DNA from: Quillaja saponaria
Taxonomy: Eukaryota > Streptophyta > Magnoliopsida > Fabales > Quillajaceae
DNA length: 64,000 nt
Direction: 5' to 3'
Assembly (NCBI GenBank): GCA_029379385.1
Contig: CM055617.1
Coordinates: forward strand, 5,580,001-5,644,000
This document shows, piece by piece, positions 1-19,681 of this stretch; position 1 is the stretch's first letter; each line of letters opens with the position of its first letter. The notes beneath the pieces are model-generated. The model was not told the DNA's origin. It did not search any database and saw only the letters and a program-made list of their open reading frames with translations. The position numbers and the translations under genes are program-made.

Positions 1-1773
1 ATTGACTGAACTTAACTTCAACATGACTGGTAAGAACATTCATTCATATGAAAAATTGGAATTGCCATAGATCTTTATTTACTTTATAGGATAATGAGTT
101 TCTTGTAATTGTTTAAGTAAATTCTCGTAGGTGTAGTTTCCTAAACACTGAATTTTGCTGCTATTTGTTTCAGGGTTCATGGGGGCTATGATCTCCAATT
201 TAGCTTTTGTCTTCAGGAATATATTCTCAAAGAAGGGGATGAAGGGGAAGTCTGTTAGCGGAATGAACTACTATGCTTGTCTTTCTATGTTGTCTCTATT
301 GATTCTCACACCCTTTGCCATTGCTGTGGAGGGCCCCAAGATGTGGGCTGCTGGCTGGCAAAATGCTGTGTCTCAAATTGGTCCCCAATTTGTATGGTAA
401 ACACATGAACCTACAAACTCATTTACTGGTTGTCCTTTTAACACATCTGTTTTATGATTCTTTATTGTCTTTATGGTTGGATTCATATAGATGATCCTTT
501 CATCTAACAAAATATGGATTCCTGAACAATTCAGGATATCTCTCCTGTATTAGATGTCTGTTGAGCACTGATTATGTTAAGTCGTTAACCATTTGGTGAC
601 TGCAATTCTTTTGGCTTGTGAAAGCTAGGATTGCTGATCTAATATGAATGAATCCGTTATTGACTCTTCCTCTTGCAATAACTAAATGTTGAACATTGAT
701 TACTATGATATTTCATTTATTCAAAACCCTCAATGTTGATCGTTGATTACTAGATATTTCATTTATTCGAAACCTTGAATCTCCTCTCTTTTTGTTGGAC
801 TTCTATATTTTTCTGCCGATTTTCACTAATTGTGCTTATATATTGCTAGATTTTAGAATTTTACAGTTTAACTAATAAAATTTGGAACTAATTCTACAGG
901 TGGGTAGCAGCTCAGAGTGTCTTCTACCACTTGTATAATCAAGTCTCATACATGTCTCTCGATCAGATTTCTCCCCTAACATTTAGCGTAGGAAACACAA
1001 TGAAGAGGATTTCTGTCATAGTGTCTTCCATCATCATATTCCACACGCCCATCCAACCCATCAATGCCCTTGGAGCTGCCATTGCAGTTCTTGGCACCTT
1101 CCTTTATTCACAGGTGTACTATTATCTCCTAATGAATTATTTTTCTTATATTATATAAAAAAATTTGGGACCAAAGTGCGTTATGTATGAACAAGATTGC
1201 TTTTTTTGTTTGCATGATGATAAAAACATAGACTGAAACTGATAGTACCTTTTAAGAAATGGAAGAGCCAGTAAGGATAGCCATATATCTTGCTTGTTAA
1301 TTAACTTGTTAGGTGAATGTGAACTGTACAAAAGAGTATTTAGTGAAGCCAGATAAGTCACTATGGGATGCTTTAGTACTTTCAGTCAGAGATATTCGTA
1401 AATTCTTATATTTTTATTGTCTAGTCTTGAACATATTAAGGCTTAGTCCATGTAGATGATACCGACTAATGTTGTGAGGATCCATGTAGTCGATCGCAAT
1501 GATTTGGGATTAAGGCTTGCTGTTGTTGTCTTGAACTTATTAAGGCAATTTTAAATTTCAATCAATTCATGATAGATGAAAATGAAATGACCAGTACCAT
1601 GTAAATTAACTGTAAAATGACAGGACACCAAATGATTTTGCAATAGATCTTCATGTTCTGCATGCTCGAATTTTTTATTACCTATCACTGAATTAGTGGT
1701 TAAGTAGGTTTTAACTGATTTGCAATTAAGGCTAATTGCTTCTTGTTGATTCTGTGAGCAGGCCAAGCAGTAA
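1..1773 (+). CDS. GPT2: Glucose-6-phosphate/phosphate translocator, C-terminal part (gene starts before the window)
   Basis: Plastid inner-envelope antiporter exchanging glucose-6-phosphate for phosphate, feeding starch synthesis and the oxidative pentose phosphate route. Four exons are visible: 1-29, 174-396, 900-1113 and 1762-1773 (stop TAA 1771). All junctions are GT-AG and stay in frame. The translation shows the family blocks [35 protein letters not shown] and [13 protein letters not shown], and ends in YSQAKQ, the usual GPT C-terminus. It covers roughly the last 155 residues (the last transmembrane helices of the EamA/TPT fold). N-terminus and transit peptide lie upstream. The family call is firm. 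GPT2 rather than GPT1 rests mainly on the neighbours, which match those of Arabidopsis GPT2 (At1g61800). Confidence 0.9.
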
Positions 1774-3183
1774 GGATGATGGTTTTGGAGCTGTCATATT
1801 TTTCTCACTTATCATCAGTGATTAATAGAAACCCATGAGATAACTTATGCCTGGATCCCATGTATCGGTAGATAACAAGAGATAGCTCTAGTCAATTGGA
1901 CTGAAGCAAGTTATTCTTCAAGAGCATACCTATAGCAATTTTTATCATGTTACGGCCGGTAGACATCAGATTACACCTTTCCCTTCTCATTGAGTTTGAG
2001 AAATATGTGACTTAGTACATAAAGAATAATCTTATATTTTGAAGCTGAAATTAGATTGTAAATTTTTTGATTCATTTATCATAATCTCTTGGACTAAATT
2101 TGTGTCATTTTGTGACTTTATCTCATCCTTGCACTTTCTCCTTCCCTTGGTGTGTCTTTTGTGGCTTTGTGCATTTTGGTGTGTTCTTGATCAAAATGAA
2201 GAACATTGTATCCTAAAGTAGCACCGACAATAGTTTGTTACCTGGATATGTATAGAAGGCCAGGATCAAAGTTGGACTGTTTATTGCAGTTTTGTGGACT
2301 AGGCTCGGCCTAGCTTGGACCTTTTGTCATGGTAGAGCTTCCCAAAGCCCAAACACAAATTTCAAGACTCAATGACCCATTGTCCTTGGCTCTCGGAATT
2401 TAAGGAAAATTCCCACCTTTTGCACCCAAAGGAAAAAAAGGAAAATTTATTCAGATTTCATCTTGCTTCGCCCTAAAAATAGTCCAAGTTGGAAGATTTT
2501 TCTCCCAGGCATGTCGACACTTGAGACCCATGTGTCTGATGCTCTTACCATCATTATCAAAAAAAATTGGTGAACATCATTATCAATTTATCATTTCTAT
2601 ATTAATTCTTATATTGAGAATTGATTTTTCCTCATTCGTTAACATCACATCTTTCCCTCAATTATCATTAGATAATGCCAAAGCATTATTGTCAAATAAT
2701 GAAATTAGTTGCCCAAGCACATCTCCCAATTATCATTCAAGTGTCAACATTAAATTATAGTGGTAAGTAGAGCATTATTCTCAGAAAACCCAAACATTTA
2801 TCAGTGGTAACTAAATCTTATCAGTGTGACATTTGAATAATAGTTTGTATGCACCCGACAGTGATATATTTTAAATAATTTTAGTTTTTTTTTAATAAGT
2901 GGTGTCTAGATCATTTTATACAAAATTAAGAAATTCATGGCAATATACATTATTAATCATCATTTACTTTTTTGGACACATGAATCCTGCCAACAACTCA
3001 TGGCTACATGTCAAACATGCAATTTACAAATTCTTTTTGGTTGATACATGGAGATCATACCTACAGGTTCTCTTTGTAACTTTCAAGTTAGATCCTTTGT
3101 ATTTCTGTCTCTATATCTCACACAAACACACACACACACACAGAAACAGAGAGAAAAGAGAGAGAGATTTTCTTATCAGTGTT
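1774..3183. other. Intergenic: GPT 3' end and beta-glucosidase 5' region
   Basis: AT-rich, with no supported gene. It holds the 3' UTR of the translocator and the promoter and leader of the beta-glucosidase. A short (CA)n run at about 3121-3141 and an AG-rich stretch at 3145-3167 lie just upstream of the beta-glucosidase ATG and would fall in its 5' UTR. Short ORFs here have no family features. Confidence 0.6.
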
Positions 3184-8015
<4,832 letters not shown>

Positions 8016-9246
8016 TCAATTTTAACATAGGCTGATCTTACTAGCTAGAATAGGGCAGGATCGTGTCTTTGCTTCTATTTGTTATAAAGTTAATATGAGT
8101 GAAGGTTATTGGTTCTTCTTCTTCTCAATTTTTTTTTTGTGGTGAAGGGATTATAAACCCTATTTAACTCATTTAGTATTTAAATAATGTAATTATTTTT
8201 CTTTTTTATATATACAATTTTGAATGGTGTATTTTGCCTAGTCCTACAACTTTAAGTTCATTTGAATCGGCGACGAGACAAAATCCATAGTCTCAGTCTC
8301 GCTACATTTTTAGTAATGTATTTGAGATATTTACAAAATTACTGTTTGTCATCATAGACTTAAAAACTGATTTTGTGTGTAAATTGTAAAAAATATATAT
8401 ATTCATTGCCAGTGAATTTGAGTTGTTCAAAAATTTAGTTAGAGGAGAAATAAGAAAGAATAAAGTTAAAAAATATAAGGTATATAAAAATAAAAAAAAT
8501 AAAAAAAATGAGATAACGGCCCTTAGATGCAAGCCTGAGAAGCACCTCTTGGACCGCTTCCGAATACGCGACGTGGCCGTGTGGGACACTGGCCGCGGTG
8601 TGCCAATGTGGAGAAACACTAAACAGGAAAAAGGAAAATTGGTACAACAAAGCATGGCAACAGCTACGCTCAACCTTTTTGTCATGATCTAGCTAGTCAT
8701 CAACACTTCCAATAATTAATCAAGTTTGTGTAACGCTTTCCATCTTCCAGAAAAATAGACCTGAAGACAGTCATTGACAATTGATAAACGATTTGTTTAA
8801 TTCTGCTAATTATATGCAAGACCTTTTACCTGTATCCGGCCCTATACTCTGCCACCCAACTTTCCCACTGCCGATTCTGAAGAAAAATATGTCTTCATGA
8901 TCACTCTCGAAATGGTAGACTCTAACCACCATCTCTTGTTTCTCTCATGCCTTTTTTTTTCACGGCGGAGGGGTAGAGGCTGAGAACAAAGAAGCTACTT
9001 TTTGTTGCTCCTTGTTTCCTTAAAAGAAACTTTGCATTCATAACATGAGAGACCAGTATATCATGGGCCATTCTCTCCTTAAAAGATTTCTACCTCTGAA
9101 AAATGGTACCTGCATATTAAAGGCTTATATTTCAGCAAATGAATTCATAGACAAATAATCTATAAGTACCGAATGACAGTGCACGCTTATCAACGTAAAG
9201 CAAAATACATGACCTTTCTGCTGGTTTTTATACTCAAGTACTCATT
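8016..9246. other. Intergenic between convergent beta-glucosidase and PUS6
   Basis: Contains the 3' UTRs of two genes that converge. A GC-richer patch at about 8515-8640 stands out from the AT-rich surroundings and is flanked by A-rich sequence. It may be an old insertion, but I see no inverted ends or coding signal I can defend. Confidence 0.5.
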
Positions 9247-12200
9247 CTAAGCTTCTTCACATCTCCACCAAGGGGATCCAGCCTCATAAAACTGCTCTCC
9301 ATCATCCCATGAAATCTGACATGCTTGAAGCCCAATTGCAACACTTGGTTCCTTTCCATAGTGTGAGATCCACTCCATGACAGCCATTTCTTTCTCATCG
9401 TCACTGGTATAATCTTTCTTGTATTTTCCAAATGGGTTAAGCCCAGGGTTCTCTATCTCTGCAATTGCAGCTGGTATGTACATAGAGTCACCAACTAATG
9501 GAGCCTTATAGGCAGCTAATTGTGCACGAATCTGCATCATAAATTTAGTTACTCTTAAGGTATATAATTTAGTTCCCACTTGCTTTACAACACCAAGAGA
9601 AAAGAAAGTTTTCTTTGTTTCCCTTCACTTGCATCTAATAGCAAAACATAACTAACCGTGAACAGAGCTGGGGGTAGTTTTTTTCCAGTTGCTTCACTTT
9701 TCATGCCAAAAAACCAAAGCAGAAGTAGTAGATAGATACCAAATTTTGCTATTTTGAAAGGCTCAGAAAAGATATAGCAAAAGTCAACATTGTTCGGCCA
9801 TACTTTATCCTTCCCAGTGTCAAACCCTACGTTTCCTATAATACTATGTTTTTGAGGTATAAGAAACTCAATCTTCCTTTACTATCAAAGGGCAGTTGAA
9901 CCAAAGCAGAAGCATTAAGGCAGGGAGGTCAGAAATTAAATAAAGCACTGGCCACTCTCTCCCCCACACGAGAATGAGAATGATTGGTAAACCACATTCT
10001 CACTTCAAAATATTAACACATAAGTGCAAGCAAAGAATAAACATAAGAAAGGAAAGCTGAAGAACCTGATGGGTTCGACCAGTGAGTAGGTTGATTTTAC
10101 ACTCATATGCATAACCTTCTTTTAACCACCCACAATCTTCAATACAATACTTCTTTTGAACAACAGTGCTTGGCCAGGGAACCTTTCTGCACTCAATGAC
10201 CTCAAGTTGACACATGTGCCATCCTTTGACATAATCTGCATGCCAGATACAAGTTAAAATCGCATTATACAACCTCATGTAGACTTAATTCATATCGCTC
10301 AGTCTGACTCTCTCATGCTCTCTCTTTCCCTCCTCTAATTTGCTTGCAGAAAATGCAGCAAGGTTTTAAGATTGAATTGTGAAGGAAATTTCGTAGTAAA
10401 TGCTCCCATCACGACACTGAAGGTAAAAAAGAGTAAACTTACAAGGTGTTTTCCCAATCTCTACTGAATAGTTACTGATGTATCATTCTTAAACGTTAGC
10501 TAAAATCTTGAGATCTTTGTGTACATTTTTTTTCCTTTTCTTTTTGGGAGAGCAGGGGATATGTTGGGGAGAAATAAAAGATAAACAAAATAACACTACA
10601 GAATGACTTGTAGTTTTCATCTTTCATTTTAGCCCGTCCGGTGAGAATCAGCTAAAGACAAGCTTAATTACAAAATTAAAAGGACTTCATGAGTGTGGTG
10701 ACTCAAGCTAAGCTAATGAAGAGGCCCACTTGGTATGGCCTTTGTTTAACTGCTGGTAGGTACTACTGGAAGACTAATTGAAAAGCACCACTCATTGATA
10801 AGCATCTACCACCTGAAAATATTTAATTTGAAATTCTTCAAAGGTCTGAACCAAACTTATCAGAGTAATGCCAGATTAGTTACCTTCAGAAATTAGTTTC
10901 GGAGACCTGTTAATGGGACGCATATAGTGAGTAATAACTCCAGTTGGCACAGGAGCCACAGCAAGAGCTAGATACAGCTTCTTCACTTTTTTCTCCTGAT
11001 AAAAAGATAAATCATATAGCTAAAATTCAAAAGCCATGGTAGAGATAAGCTAAAAATAATACAAATGAATAAAAACACATTACACATTTATTTTGCATAG
11101 AGTATAGCCACACGGCACACAAGGAGTAGGAGCTCTTTTCATGAGGGAGACCCTGCAGCTCCTAGGTTACAGGAGTTTGACTTCCTCATTTGGGAAAAAC
11201 TCAATCTAGTGCATGGCAAGAAAATAAATCAAGAACTTACCCTGATTTTACCATGAAAGATTGAGCAATACTCCTTGGTCCTAGCTAACACAACACTGCA
11301 CATAAATTAACCGCCATTACCATGAAATATTAATATAGTAAGACCAATCAGAAGCGAAAAACCAAATTCTTTAAAATTGCAATACCAGCCTTCCGTGCAA
11401 TTATCAATCTGATGCGTAGTAATTAAGGGGGTTGTTAATCCCAATGCACGAGAGGCAAATGTAGCACAACTTTCCTCGATGTTGTTTGTAGTGCCTCCTA
11501 CCTAACCAAAATTGACAAAGACCAAAATAAACTAAATAATCATAGAAACATGTAAGAAACCAATAAATTCAGTGACATTTTAATAATACAGTAAATGAAG
11601 AAAGACTATGTCCGTTTCAAAAATTACATTGCTAAACTCCAATTGAAGTAATAACATACAAGTTACAAACCATTAAAAGCAAACACAGCATAAACTTAAA
11701 AAGTTTTTTTTTTTTGGATAAAAAGCATACCTTTAAAATTAATTCCTATAAAACCAGGAATTTCTCTCACCAGAGATAATTTTTTAATACCAATGTTCAA
11801 ATAAAACAATTCAATTATAGAATAGCCTTTGACAAAATAACTATCAAATGCTACTCGCCTCTTAAGAAATACTAAATCAATATTACCCTCAAGCCTTGGA
11901 CACGAGATGCAGGATTTGGGTGGGTATAGAAGATCTTTCAAATCTTACTAATCAGGATGGAGGGGATGAAAGAGAGAGAGAGAAAATGTAACAGCTGATC
12001 TAGTGCAATTATGGTATAGTAAAATCATTAAGCATATATAATAATGGGGAAATTGGTATGAGAGCCTCTAGTAATCCACATATATCATATATCAGTTTCA
12101 GGATTATGTTAGGTACACAAATAATCGAGAATAAGAATTCTACTTAAAACAACAATTTTTTATCCCTAATTATAGCAGAAAAATGCACAACACTACATTT

Positions 12201-13832
12201 GAGATTCATTGGTATCAACAGTGTTGACGGATTAAGGGATTGATTACGCACTGATGTACAAGCAGGTTTGTCCAAAACCACATAGGATTCAGCCACAGCT
12301 ATGATTCTTGAATTCCAGTCAATTTCATAGCACCTAAATAAAGTTTAAAAGTCAATACTATAATGGTTCTAAAATCAAATTTTACTACATGAATCATGTA
12401 GCATACCTGGGAAAGCGTTTTGGGTGCACATATACTCTTAAATATGTACCAACTTCAACAAACTGATCCACAGAGGATATGCGGAATGTCTTCTGTGCCT
12501 CCTGTATCGTTTTCCCTCTGATAGAATCTCTTTTCCTTAGAACTGATGGTTTTGTTACTTCTTTAAATATCCTAATTTGCTCTGGGGTGGCACTAGGAGG
12601 AGGCTGAGGAGACACAAGAGCATAATAGACAGCTCCAAAGTGGATCAGATCTGTGACAAACCTTCAAAGAATGAAATTTCTGTTAATCACTTCTTCCTGA
12701 TTATGAAAAGATATCTCTAGAATATTGGAGATACTAGGAAAAAAAGAGAGAGAGACTAACAGAGGAGGAAGATCCAGAGCTTTGCAAATATATTCTAGAA
12801 CAGGTCCTCCCTCTGAAACAACTAAGTGTTCCACTCTTGGTGCATGATTTTGTGGTGGACATGGAAGCAAGCGTTGATACTCAGGGTAGCTTAGACAAAA
12901 TTAAAACTCAATAGCAAGAAGAAAAGTGTAGGACTTCATAATTAACTTCACAAAACATGTATCAGCTTCCCGTTAACTAACGACATAAGTGAAAGACAAA
13001 TGAGCTAAACGTTCTCCCATAAGTACATGAAGGACAATTATATTATAAGTAGATGGGGACTTTACTAGTCCCTGAAGAATGAGATGTTGAAAACAACAGT
13101 CAACTATACATATAAAGAATTTCCCATTTTTTGGCAGAATGTTCTATTTAAATCTAAGTTAAGAGTTACTTCTCCACCAGTAACCTGAAAATGAACATCA
13201 TTTTTCAAGAATTGCTAAAGTGTTAGCAAGAGTCATATAGAGCTGCATAATCCTATGAGTTCTAAAACAAAAACGAAAATTTTGAAGTTCTGTCTACTCA
13301 AACCATGGATAATGACTGCAGGCCAATAACATAATAAATTCAAGGACATTATAGCACTCACTAACAAAACGAGGAAAGTTCCAGTTAAAAAGTAAAACTT
13401 TAAAAGGAATCTCTAAATGCATTAATAACTGTCACTCATATAAATGACAGTCAATACTTCATTTTTGCTTCTTTCCTCAATTTTCTCATAGTTCATTGTG
13501 AATCAAATCACAACTGTTAGCTAATATATCTTTCTCAAACAACATTAAAAGACAAACTAAGAGATACCCAGAAAATCATAACCTATAATAAAGAGAAATT
13601 TCAAGTACCAGTTAACAGGAGAAGTACATGTTGTATGGGTGACGTCTATTCTTGAGGATTCGCAATTAAGTGCACCAATGTGTGAACTCCGACAAGACCA
13701 AGCTACCACACGCTTTTTGCAGCATATGTTAACAGCTTCACGGGTGATTGCTAACGTGCGCAATACAGCCACAGGCATTCCGAAGCTCCGGTAACCACTG
13801 GCTATAATTGTCGCCAAGGTCACTGACCCCAT
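9247..13832 (-). CDS. PUS6: RNA pseudouridine synthase 6-like (RluA family, organellar)
   Basis: Isomerises uridine to pseudouridine in RNA, probably in the chloroplast by analogy with Arabidopsis PUS6. Nine exons on the minus strand: 13832-13609, 12889-12761, 12661-12407, 12333-12252, 11501-11386, 11295-11241, 10995-10884, 10235-10066, 9531-9247. They total 1428 nt and 475 residues, the expected length, with every junction in frame. The N-terminus (about 75 residues, Ser/Arg/Cys rich) looks like a transit peptide. A conserved block YVVLDKPACTSVGG precedes the catalytic loop THQIDNCTEG, in which Asp (about 263) sits where RluA enzymes have HRLD. GRTHQIRAQLA is the typical C-terminal RluA motif. 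The start is ATG 13832; an upstream in-frame TTG is not needed. Divergent from PLA I. Confidence 0.92.
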
Positions 13833-14807
13833 CTTCAATTTCTTTACTTGTTTTCTACCTGGCCATTTCCGAATACAGTTTCTTCTACTACCCTCCCCAT
13901 TTTCTGTCTGATCCGAGGTTTTAAACCAAGATTTTGATCCACATTAGGTATTCGGGTTCTAACAATGCACTGGAAAAGTTGGGCCTATCTCTTGGATTAG
14001 GTGGTCCAACCATATTATTAGTGTGGGTTATAAAATCGACATTACTGGTGGAAAGGCCCAATCTATAACAAAAGTGATAAATTTTTTATTAAATTGTCAA
14101 TAATTGAATTTTGAGGTCTTTACTGTGTGGGAATTAGGAAAATAATTGTTGGAAAGAGTAGTTATAAATTTTAAATGAGATGAAGTTCACTTTAAAAATA
14201 ATATAGGAATATTCCTAAAAAAAACTAAAAAATAAAATTAATAACCCTATTTTTACTTATTTATTTTATATATATTTTAAAATTTTAAAAATATTTTATT
14301 TAAAACAGATATATTAACATATTATAATATTTTATTTAAGAATATAAGATTAAGTTGGTTAACGTTGGCTGAAAATAAGAGCCTAATTATATTGGCTTGA
14401 TTTTAATATTGAATTAAGATGGAGAAGTATAATTTATCTAAAATTATATATTTCCCCTATGTTGTTAATATTTAATAACAAAATAATTTTGTATTGACAA
14501 AGGAAATTTAAAAAGAATAATGTGGGAACAATAAGTAATACGACGCCGCCGCCTCCGACCGTACATCCGCACCGCCAAAAAGGGGCAACAGCTTTGTTTT
14601 GTTTCAGTTTCGTCCATCTCTGTAAACTTCAGCACATTCTCTCTCTCAAACCCCCTTTACTTCCTCTAAAACCCTAAATCCCAATTCTCATTTCCTCGTT
14701 TAATCCGAATTTTCAATTCTTTGATCACCTCTTCGTGAAAATCAAATGTTACTTCCGTTGACAATTCAATCAAATAATTGCCTATCTTGCATACTGAACT
14801 GATCACA
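13833..14807. promoter_or_regulatory. Bidirectional intergenic promoter region, PUS6 / PLA I
   Basis: The 975 bp between the two divergent start codons must hold both promoters. The middle (14080-14520) is extremely AT-rich and without genes. A GC-richer CG-containing patch at about 14540-14580 followed by CT-rich sequence (14640-14660) looks like the start region of the PLA I leader. I see no unambiguous TATA box for either gene. Confidence 0.5.
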
Positions 14808-17800
14808 ATGTCTTGGGGATTGGGTTGGAAGAGACCCTCTGAGGTCTTCCATCTCACTCTCAACTACGGCAAGGATGAGCCTGTTGAAAATTTTGGCCGT
14901 TCGTCTTCGTCATCACTTTCGTCAACTTCATCGTCATCTTCCTCTATATTGTCGTCGCAGGATCAAGTACTGGGCTTTCGAATTGAATTGGATTGGTCTG
15001 CTGGGGATGATGAAGATCAGGTGGCGTTAAGGCTTCAGTCACAGCTCATGGTGGCTTTGCCACTGCCACAAGACTCAGTCGTGGTTGAATTAAGGCCTGA
15101 TGATGACACAAATGTGGGTGTGGATTTGAAGGTGGTTAAGAGAAGAGAGCCTTTGAAGGCTGTGACAATGACCAAGGCAGTTGGCTTTGGACAGCAGAAT
15201 GATGGAACTGGGGTTTTGACACGGTTGTTGCGGTCAAATTTAGCTCCGTCCACACCACCGGGGGTTGGTGAAGGGGTGGTAGGTTGTGGTGAGCATTGGA
15301 AGAGCGTTACTGTGCTTAGTCTCTGTGGTTGTGGCTTATTGGTGAGTTTTCTTGTTATCAGCTTATTTTTCCTTATTGGTGGAAAAAAGGTTTCTGGTTT
15401 CTCTTTTTCATCTTCTTTTTAGTGGTTGATTGTAATTTATGATTGAAGGATGATCTGTAGATATCTTCTCAATTTAATGTTATTTTGATTAATCTTTTCG
15501 GGAGACATTATAAAGCTGGGGATACTATGGAGCGTAATAACTCTATGGAGCTTATTTTGGCTGAATTGGACCTTATTTTTTCAGGAAAGCAAGTACTAGT
15601 ATTGAGTCCAAAAATTTATTTTCTTTCAAGAACCATTTGTAACTTACAGGAAACATTTTTGTCTACATTTTCTAGGATATTATGGTGGCAAGGGTCACCT
15701 AGTTCTGCTTAGCTTTTTAGGGTGCATTAATAATTTTGGAGTTCCAGAATTGTAGAGGAATTTGTGGTGTCATGCTTATAGGAATGAGTATATTGTTGCC
15801 CCCTAAGAAAATAATAATAAGAAGAAGAAGAAGAAAAATTGAACCACTGCAGTGGTAAAATATATGCTGGTTATTGATAATGTTGGCTATAGTAGCAGTT
15901 ATGCTGTGATGTGAAGCATAATTTCTAAAGTAAACCATTGAAAATTTGGCCAAAGGCCATTAGTGTGTGTTTTCTTTATAATTTTTGTTTTGATGGAAAT
16001 GAAACTTAGTTGAGTAATCAGTTGAATTAAGTTCTTTTAGATCATATTCTTTGTATGCTTTTGACAGATATTACCAGTAGATCTCACTCGGTTGCCACAT
16101 CTGGAGAAACTCTACCTTGATAACAACAAGCTCTCACTTTTGCCACCTGAGGTCGGTGATATGAAAACCTTAAAAGTGCTCAGGGTTGATTACAACATGC
16201 TTATGTCGGTACCTGGTAAGATTTTTATCTTTGATTAAAAACCTGATAAAAATGGTATTATTTCATATATCCTGTGGGATTCTTCTAATGGCTTGTTCGT
16301 CATACCAATTCACAAAGAACTGAAAATTCACCTTAAGGTATAGAATTTATGCTGTTAGTATTATTCGCAATGTAACCATCTGTCTGATTTTCGTCCATTT
16401 GAGCAGTTGAAATGAGACAGTGCGTTGAGTTGGTGGAATTGTCATTAGAACACAACAAGCTTGTTCGTCCTCTTCTTGACTTCAGGTCATTTTACCAGAA
16501 AATCTCATATTTGATTAATCCAAAGTCCACACCTTGCTCTACTTGTTATAACAATGCGTGTACAGTGTATACCTTGGGATATCTTCTGGTCTAATTGTTA
16601 GTTTTTGTTTGTGGCAGGGCTATGGCTGAGTTACAAGTTCTTAGGCTATTTGGAAATCCTCTTGAATTCCTTCCTGAAATTTTGCCCCTGCACAACCTTC
16701 GCCATTTATCTCTTGCAAATATCAGGATTGTGGCGGATGAAAATTTAAGATCGGTGAATGTGCAAATAGAGGTAGTATTACTTTGGAGACATGAGCATTT
16801 TTTACTTTTATTTTCAAATTAAACTACATGTTGAGTCAAATACTTTTTTTTCTTCTGGAAATTGCAGACGGAAAACAGTTCATATTTTGTTGCATCCAGG
16901 CATAAGCTAAGTGCCTTCTTCTCTCTTATATTCCGATTTTCTTCTTGCCATCACCCTTTACTAGCATCAGCACTAGCAAAGATAATGGAAGACCAAGCAA
17001 ATCGAGTAGTTGTTGGTAAGGATGAGAATGCAGTGCGGCAGCTTATAAGTATGATAAGTAGTGACAACCGTCATGTGGTATGTCCCTATAGTTCTGACCG
17101 TCACTGAAAAAGCTTAAGTTTCCTCTGAGGCTGGACCTGGTTATAACAGTTCTTAATTTTGGACAGGTTGAACAAGCCTGTTATGCACTTTCATCTCTCG
17201 CTGCAGATGTTTCTCTTGCAATACAGTTGGTGAAAGCTGACATAATGCAGCCTATTGAAACAGTGCTGAAATCTGTTGCTCAGGAAGAGGTAATATCCGT
17301 ATTGCAAGTCGTGGTGAAGTTGGCTTTTGTATCTGATACTGTGGCTCAGAAGATGTTGACCAAGGATGTGTTGAGATCATTGAAATTGTTATGTGCTCAT
17401 AAAGATCCAGAGGCAAGTTAGTTGGATGCCTTCTTTTTAAAGAATAATGATTGAGTTACTATCTTTTCTTTGCATGGTCTTTGTAATTTTAGAAATTTAT
17501 CTATCTATAGGTGCAAAGGCTAGCTTTGTTAGCTGTTGGAAATTTGGCCTTTTGTCTAGAGAATCGCCATTTTCTGGTTACTTCTGAGAGTTTGCGAGAA
17601 CTTCTCTTGCGCTTGACTGCTGCACCTGAACCACGTGTCAATAAAGCTGCAGCACGTGCTTTGGCAATTCTTGGTCTGTCTCTTGGATACAATTTTCATC
17701 TTCTTTTGATATCCTTCAACATCATCAATAATAGGTGCCTTTATCTTGTGTTTTTCTAGGTGAAAATGAAAATCTACGGCGTGCAATAAAGGGGAGACAA

Positions 17801-19649
17801 GTGGCAAAGCAAGGGCTACGCATACTCTCAATGGATGGAGGTGGCATGAAAGGTCTAACAACTGTGCAAATTCTCAAAGAAATTGAAAAGGGAACAGGAA
17901 AGCGAATACATGAGATGTTTGATCTGATATGTGGCACATCAACGGGTGGAATGCTAGCTGTTGCCCTTGGTATAAAGTTGATGACATTGGAACATTGTGA
18001 AGAAACATACAAAAATCTTGGTGCGTATGCTGCATTAGGAATTGTATCTAGTATCTACTGGATTTTATTCATTGATGGATTATTTGTCCTTCAGACATTT
18101 ATCAAAATAATCATTCTCGATCTGAAATATTCTCAGGGAAACTTGTCTTTGCTGAACCTGTGCCTAAGGACAATGAAGCTGCAAGTTGGAGAGAAAAGTT
18201 GGATCAACTATATAAAAGTTCATCACAGAGTTTTAGAGTTGTTGTTCATGGATCAAAAGTATGGATGGTTCTTTCTTTCATAATGATTTGTTTCGTAAAA
18301 CTCATAGTTTTTACAATAATTTTTTTTATTTATAAATTTCCTTGTAATTTTCTTGATATTCTTGTAATCTGGAAGCTTGGATAAAGAAAATGACATGTTT
18401 TACAATAATTTCTTTTGGTTTTTTCCGAGATCTTTTTCTTTGAATGCAAAAGAGCAAAATGGGACTTTTCAGTTTAATTGAGAAGTGAGAAATTCTGCTG
18501 ATATATCCAAACCCCTATGCCTTGAAAGGAGATATTATAACATATTGTCTTGCAGCACAGTGCAGATCAGTTTGAGAGGCTGTTGAAAGAAATGTGTGCT
18601 GATGAGGATGGAGATTTGTTGATAGAGTCAGCTGTGAAAAATGTACCAAAAGTAGCTGTTGTATCAACCTTGGTCAGTGTGATGCCAGCACAGCCATTCG
18701 TGTTCCGCAATTACCAGGTTTTGAGAGCAACATTTCTCTTTGGTGTTTGTATGGAGATTTTTCCATGAATTGTAGTGTGGTATCTTGTTACATGGATGTG
18801 AGCTACTTGTCTTGGTTGACAGTTGTTGGAACATTGTTGTTTGAGAGTCTTCCCTTTTCCCCTCCCCTCCCTTACATTTTGTTTCCTCTATTGCAGTACC
18901 CTGCTGGAACACAAGAGGCGCATCTTGAAACATCAGAAAGTTCGGGAATTACTGTGTTAGGATCACCTACTGCAGGTTCTCAAGTTGCCTATAAGCGAAG
19001 TGCTTTCTTTGGAAGTTGTAAGCATCAAGTGTGGAAGGCTATAAGAGCCTCATCTGCTGCTCCTTATTATCTTGATGATTTCTCAGATGGTACTATGCTC
19101 TTGTCCTTCTTTAAAATGAGCCATTACTTTGCAATTGTTGGTATAATTTCTTAGTTAATCATGTTGGCTTATCTCTTCTTGTTTTGAAGTTTTATTATAT
19201 ATTTATTTTTGTTATATAACTTTTCTCTAGATGCAAACCGCTGGCAAGATGGTGCAATAGTGGCTAACAATCCTACAATCTTTGCCATAAGAGAAGCTCA
19301 ACTTCTATGGCCTGATACGAGAATTGACTGCTTAGTTTCAATAGGGTGTGGTTCTGTTCCAACAAAGGTAATTTTCCTATATGTTTTTACAAAGGAATCA
19401 TAATATTCTGTTTGCACCTGTTCCGGTAAAAGTAATTACTCCTTTTATGTTATACCAAATAAAGCATAGTTTGAAGAAATTGAAATTTTGTGGTAAATAT
19501 AATATATTTAACTTGTATATCTTAACACTTGCTTATTTAGTTATGTCAATGTGCAAAATAACAAGAAACACTAAGTACTAGCAAATTTTGATATCTGACA
19601 ATTTCTTCTTGATAATTGAAATAGCTGAGTTAATGCATTCTCTTGATTA

Positions 19650-19681
<32 letters not shown>

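Noticed and set aside
8515..8640. GC-rich patch as a small gene or tRNA-derived SINE
   Set aside because: No convincing A/B boxes, poly-A tail with duplication, or conserved protein.
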